Of a stretch of 7,653 nucleotides of DNA, positions 6,300-7,653 are shown piece by piece. The notes below the pieces were generated by a model that did not search any database, had not been told where the DNA came from, and was given only the letters and a program-made list of their open reading frames with translations. Origin of the DNA: an uncultured Rhodopirellula sp. (GTDB lineage: Bacteria > Planctomycetota > Planctomycetia > Pirellulales > Pirellulaceae); contig CAJXTM010000146.1 in assembly GCA_913061385.1 (NCBI GenBank), positions 1-7,653 on the forward strand. The letters are read 5' to 3'. The position numbers and the translations under genes are program-made. Every line of letters starts with the position of its first letter. Within the stretch, counting starts at the first letter, position 1.

Positions 6300-6353
6300 T
6301 GCTCCCAACGGAGCAGTTCGATGCTTGCGCATCGTGAATTCGGCACAATTCAC
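6300..6353 (+). repeat. Array of three contiguous stem-loops between osmC-like gene and ftsK
   Basis: TGCTCC-caac-GGAGCA (6300-6315), CGATGC-ttgc-GCATCG (6319-6334) and GTGAATT-cggcac-AATTCAC (6334-6353) follow each other with 3 or fewer bases between. All arms are perfect Watson-Crick pairs, so either strand could form them. They start 69 bases after the osmC-like stop and end 131 before ftsK. No T-run follows on the plus strand; TTTT precedes the first stem. They may be a 3'-end or terminator structure, or part of the ftsK leader. Confidence 0.45.
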
Positions 6354-6379
6354 TCTCTCGCCGCGCGTTCGACTTTGAC

Positions 6380-6397
6380 GGTTGTAGCGGTTGCAGC
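6380..6397 (+). repeat. Imperfect 9-base tandem repeat upstream of ftsK
   Basis: GGTTGTAGC (6380-6388) is followed directly by GGTTGCAGC (6389-6397), matching at 8 of 9 bases. The -35-like TTGACG at 6375-6380 overlaps its left edge, but no acceptable -10 stands 16-18 bases on, so no promoter is called. Confidence 0.35.
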
Positions 6398-6484
6398 GAT
6401 TTGTGCCTTCCTGCTCTCAGCTGGGCATGTAAATAGCCGATTTTTAGAGATGTTGTATTCTCTTCACTCAATTTGCGCGCACGC

Positions 6485-7605
6485 ATGTCGGCTGCATCGA
6501 TAAACGAAACCGTTGACTTGGAACGGAAACCAAATCTCGTTCGCGATGTATGCGCGCTTGTGCTGATTGCGTTTACGCTGATTTTGACTGTATCACTCGT
6601 TACCCACAACGCGGCTGATCCACTCGATACACCCATTTGGCCCATCAGCGAGTTTTACACTCCTGACGCTACTGTATTTCCACCAAACGCTACCATCACA
6701 AATGCATGTGGTTACTGGGGAGCGTTGCTTTCGTCGTTGCTGCTTGATGCCTTGGGCGTCGCGACTGCGATTGTGATTGGTGCGATGGGTGGCGTGGCAA
6801 CTGCTTTGATTTTGCGGGGCAACCTGAATGCACCTGTGTTGCGATCCCTTGGTGGCACGATCATTGTGATCGCAGTCGCGACGGGTGGCGCATTGTTACC
6901 GCTGCAGGCATCTGGTTTGCCCGTTGTGGGTGGTGGTGGATTTCTGGGGGCGATGACTTCAACTTGGCTGCTGGAGCATTTTGCTCCTGCGGGAGCCTGG
7001 ATCTTGACGCTAACCTTGTTTCTGGTTGGTACCTTGATGACCAGTGACTACGCCTTGCTGTATGCCAGCAAGCGTTTGTTCAAGGAGGGAACGAAGGTTT
7101 CCAGATCAGGATTGAAGAGAGCCGCCAATGCTCTGCCAGGTCCACGTCGCCGACGTCCATTTACCGATTTGGAAGAACCCATCAAGATCGATGGGGACGG
7201 TGATGAGGATGTTGAAAACGCTGGTAGCGGTGCCTCGGAAAAATCGGACCGCGGTGAGCCAACCATTAAGTTTCGCCGATCCAAAAAGAAGCCCAAGGCT
7301 GATAGCCGAAAAACTGACGCAGAGGCTACAGATGAAGAAGAGGATATCGAAGAACCTTATGTAGAAGCAGGCTACGAGGAAGAGGATGTCGAGGATGTCG
7401 AGGAAGATGCGGAAGAGGAATTCGATGAAGCTACTGAGCGAGAACTCGATATCGGGAACGAAAAGCACACCGTTCGTCAAGATGAGTCTCACAATCTTTC
7501 GCAGCCGAAGATAAAAGTACCCAAGCGTAAAACCAAAGCAGAATCATCCGAGAATCTATTCGAGGACATGAACGAATCGCTGCCAGGTGGCATGGAAGAC
7601 TACCG
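6485..7605 (+). CDS. ftsK: DNA translocase FtsK, N-terminal membrane domain and linker only (3' end missing)
   Basis: FtsK anchors at the division septum and pumps DNA to clear and resolve the chromosome terminus. The 374 residues seen hold the N-terminal membrane domain with about four hydrophobic segments (near 20-40, 80-110, 121-140 and 168-193) and the family-like DP...N.CGYWGALLSSLLLDALG stretch (46-91) after the first segment. Next come basic clusters (RRRR at 221-224; KFRRSKKKPK at 262-271) and a long linker that is very acidic at 279-323. The contig ends at GGMEDYR (368-374), where the family's motor domain usually begins, so the Walker A/B ATPase and the gamma DNA-reading domain are absent. 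Codons past 7605 are adapter; the last Arg is secure because CGN always codes Arg. The start is ATG 6485; TTG 6473 is an in-frame alternative, and neither has a clear ribosome site. Identification rests on topology and linker, so a close SpoIIIE-type relative is possible. Confidence 0.85.
7382..7399 (+). repeat. Exact 9-base tandem repeat in the ftsK acidic linker
   Basis: GAGGATGTC occurs twice head to tail (7382-7390, 7391-7399) and is followed by a third partial GAGGA. It codes EDVEDVEED (from residue 300). In-frame 9-base units allow the linker to grow or shrink by three residues without a frameshift. Confidence 0.6.
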
Positions 7606-7653
7606 CTGTCTCTTATACACATCTCCGAGCCCACGAGACCGAGGCTGATCTCG
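7606..7653. other. Nextera adapter, i7 index and P7 start (artefact), right end
   Basis: Positions 7606-7639 are the reverse complement of the Nextera Read 2 adapter, beginning with the mosaic end CTGTCTCTTATACACATCT. Positions 7640-7647 (CGAGGCTG) are an i7 index and 7648-7653 (ATCTCG) the start of P7. The ftsK frame runs on through it to give the false C-terminus LLYTSPSPRDRG. Confidence 0.98.

Noticed and set aside
6375..6403. ftsK promoter with TTGACG as -35
   Set aside because: The hexamer 17 bases downstream (GATTTG) is a very poor -10, and shifting the spacing by one does not help.
6019..6645. 208-residue minus-strand open frame
   Set aside because: It crosses the osmC-like 3' end, the hairpin array and the ftsK start in antisense. 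Both sense genes are well supported.
1..7653. 45-base perfect terminal inverted repeat suggesting a composite transposon
   Set aside because: The repeat is Nextera adapter with index and P7 sequence. No transposase is present between the ends.

Overview
This is a bacterial contig whose two ends are library adapter, not genome. Positions 1-45 and 7606-7653 are Nextera (Tn5 mosaic end) adapter plus i7 index and P7 sequence in opposite orientations. The natural DNA is 46-7605. Base composition is near 50-53% GC by eye. Intergenic gaps are long, Shine-Dalgarno signals are weak or absent at most starts, and a sulfatase-fold protein lies beside housekeeping genes. The sequence styles of LpdA, the PfkB kinase and FtsK also fit. 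Together these suggest a planctomycete, perhaps a Pirellulales/Rhodopirellula-like lineage. That placement is inference, not demonstrated.

Layout: three genes run leftward. They are a 3'-truncated sulfatase-fold protein (46-1325, start uncertain), dihydrolipoyl dehydrogenase lpdA (1472-2911) and ribosomal protein uS4 rpsD (3237-3845). After a 485-base divergent intergenic region, three genes run rightward. They are a PfkB/adenosine-kinase-like kinase (4331-5323), an OsmC-like thiol protein (5812-6231) and the N-terminal third or so of the DNA translocase FtsK (6485-7605), cut by the contig end at the start of its motor domain.

The genes do not form one pathway. LpdA serves 2-oxoacid dehydrogenase/glycine cleavage complexes, uS4 the small ribosomal subunit, the kinase nucleoside or sugar phosphorylation, the OsmC-like protein probable hydroperoxide defence, and FtsK chromosome segregation at division. 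Gaps of about 145-490 bases suggest mostly independent transcription units.

The most unusual observations are two. The sulfatase-fold protein has lost the nucleophile motif (C/S-x-P-S-R is replaced by D-Q-P-A-N) and the C-terminal Asp-His metal ligands, so it looks like a pseudoenzyme. The intergenic regions also carry clusters of compact stem-loops without U-tracts, including a three-hairpin array at 6300-6353 and a G-U-rich tandem hairpin in the kinase leader. I see no CRISPR array, tRNA, rRNA, insertion sequence or clear new multi-gene system.
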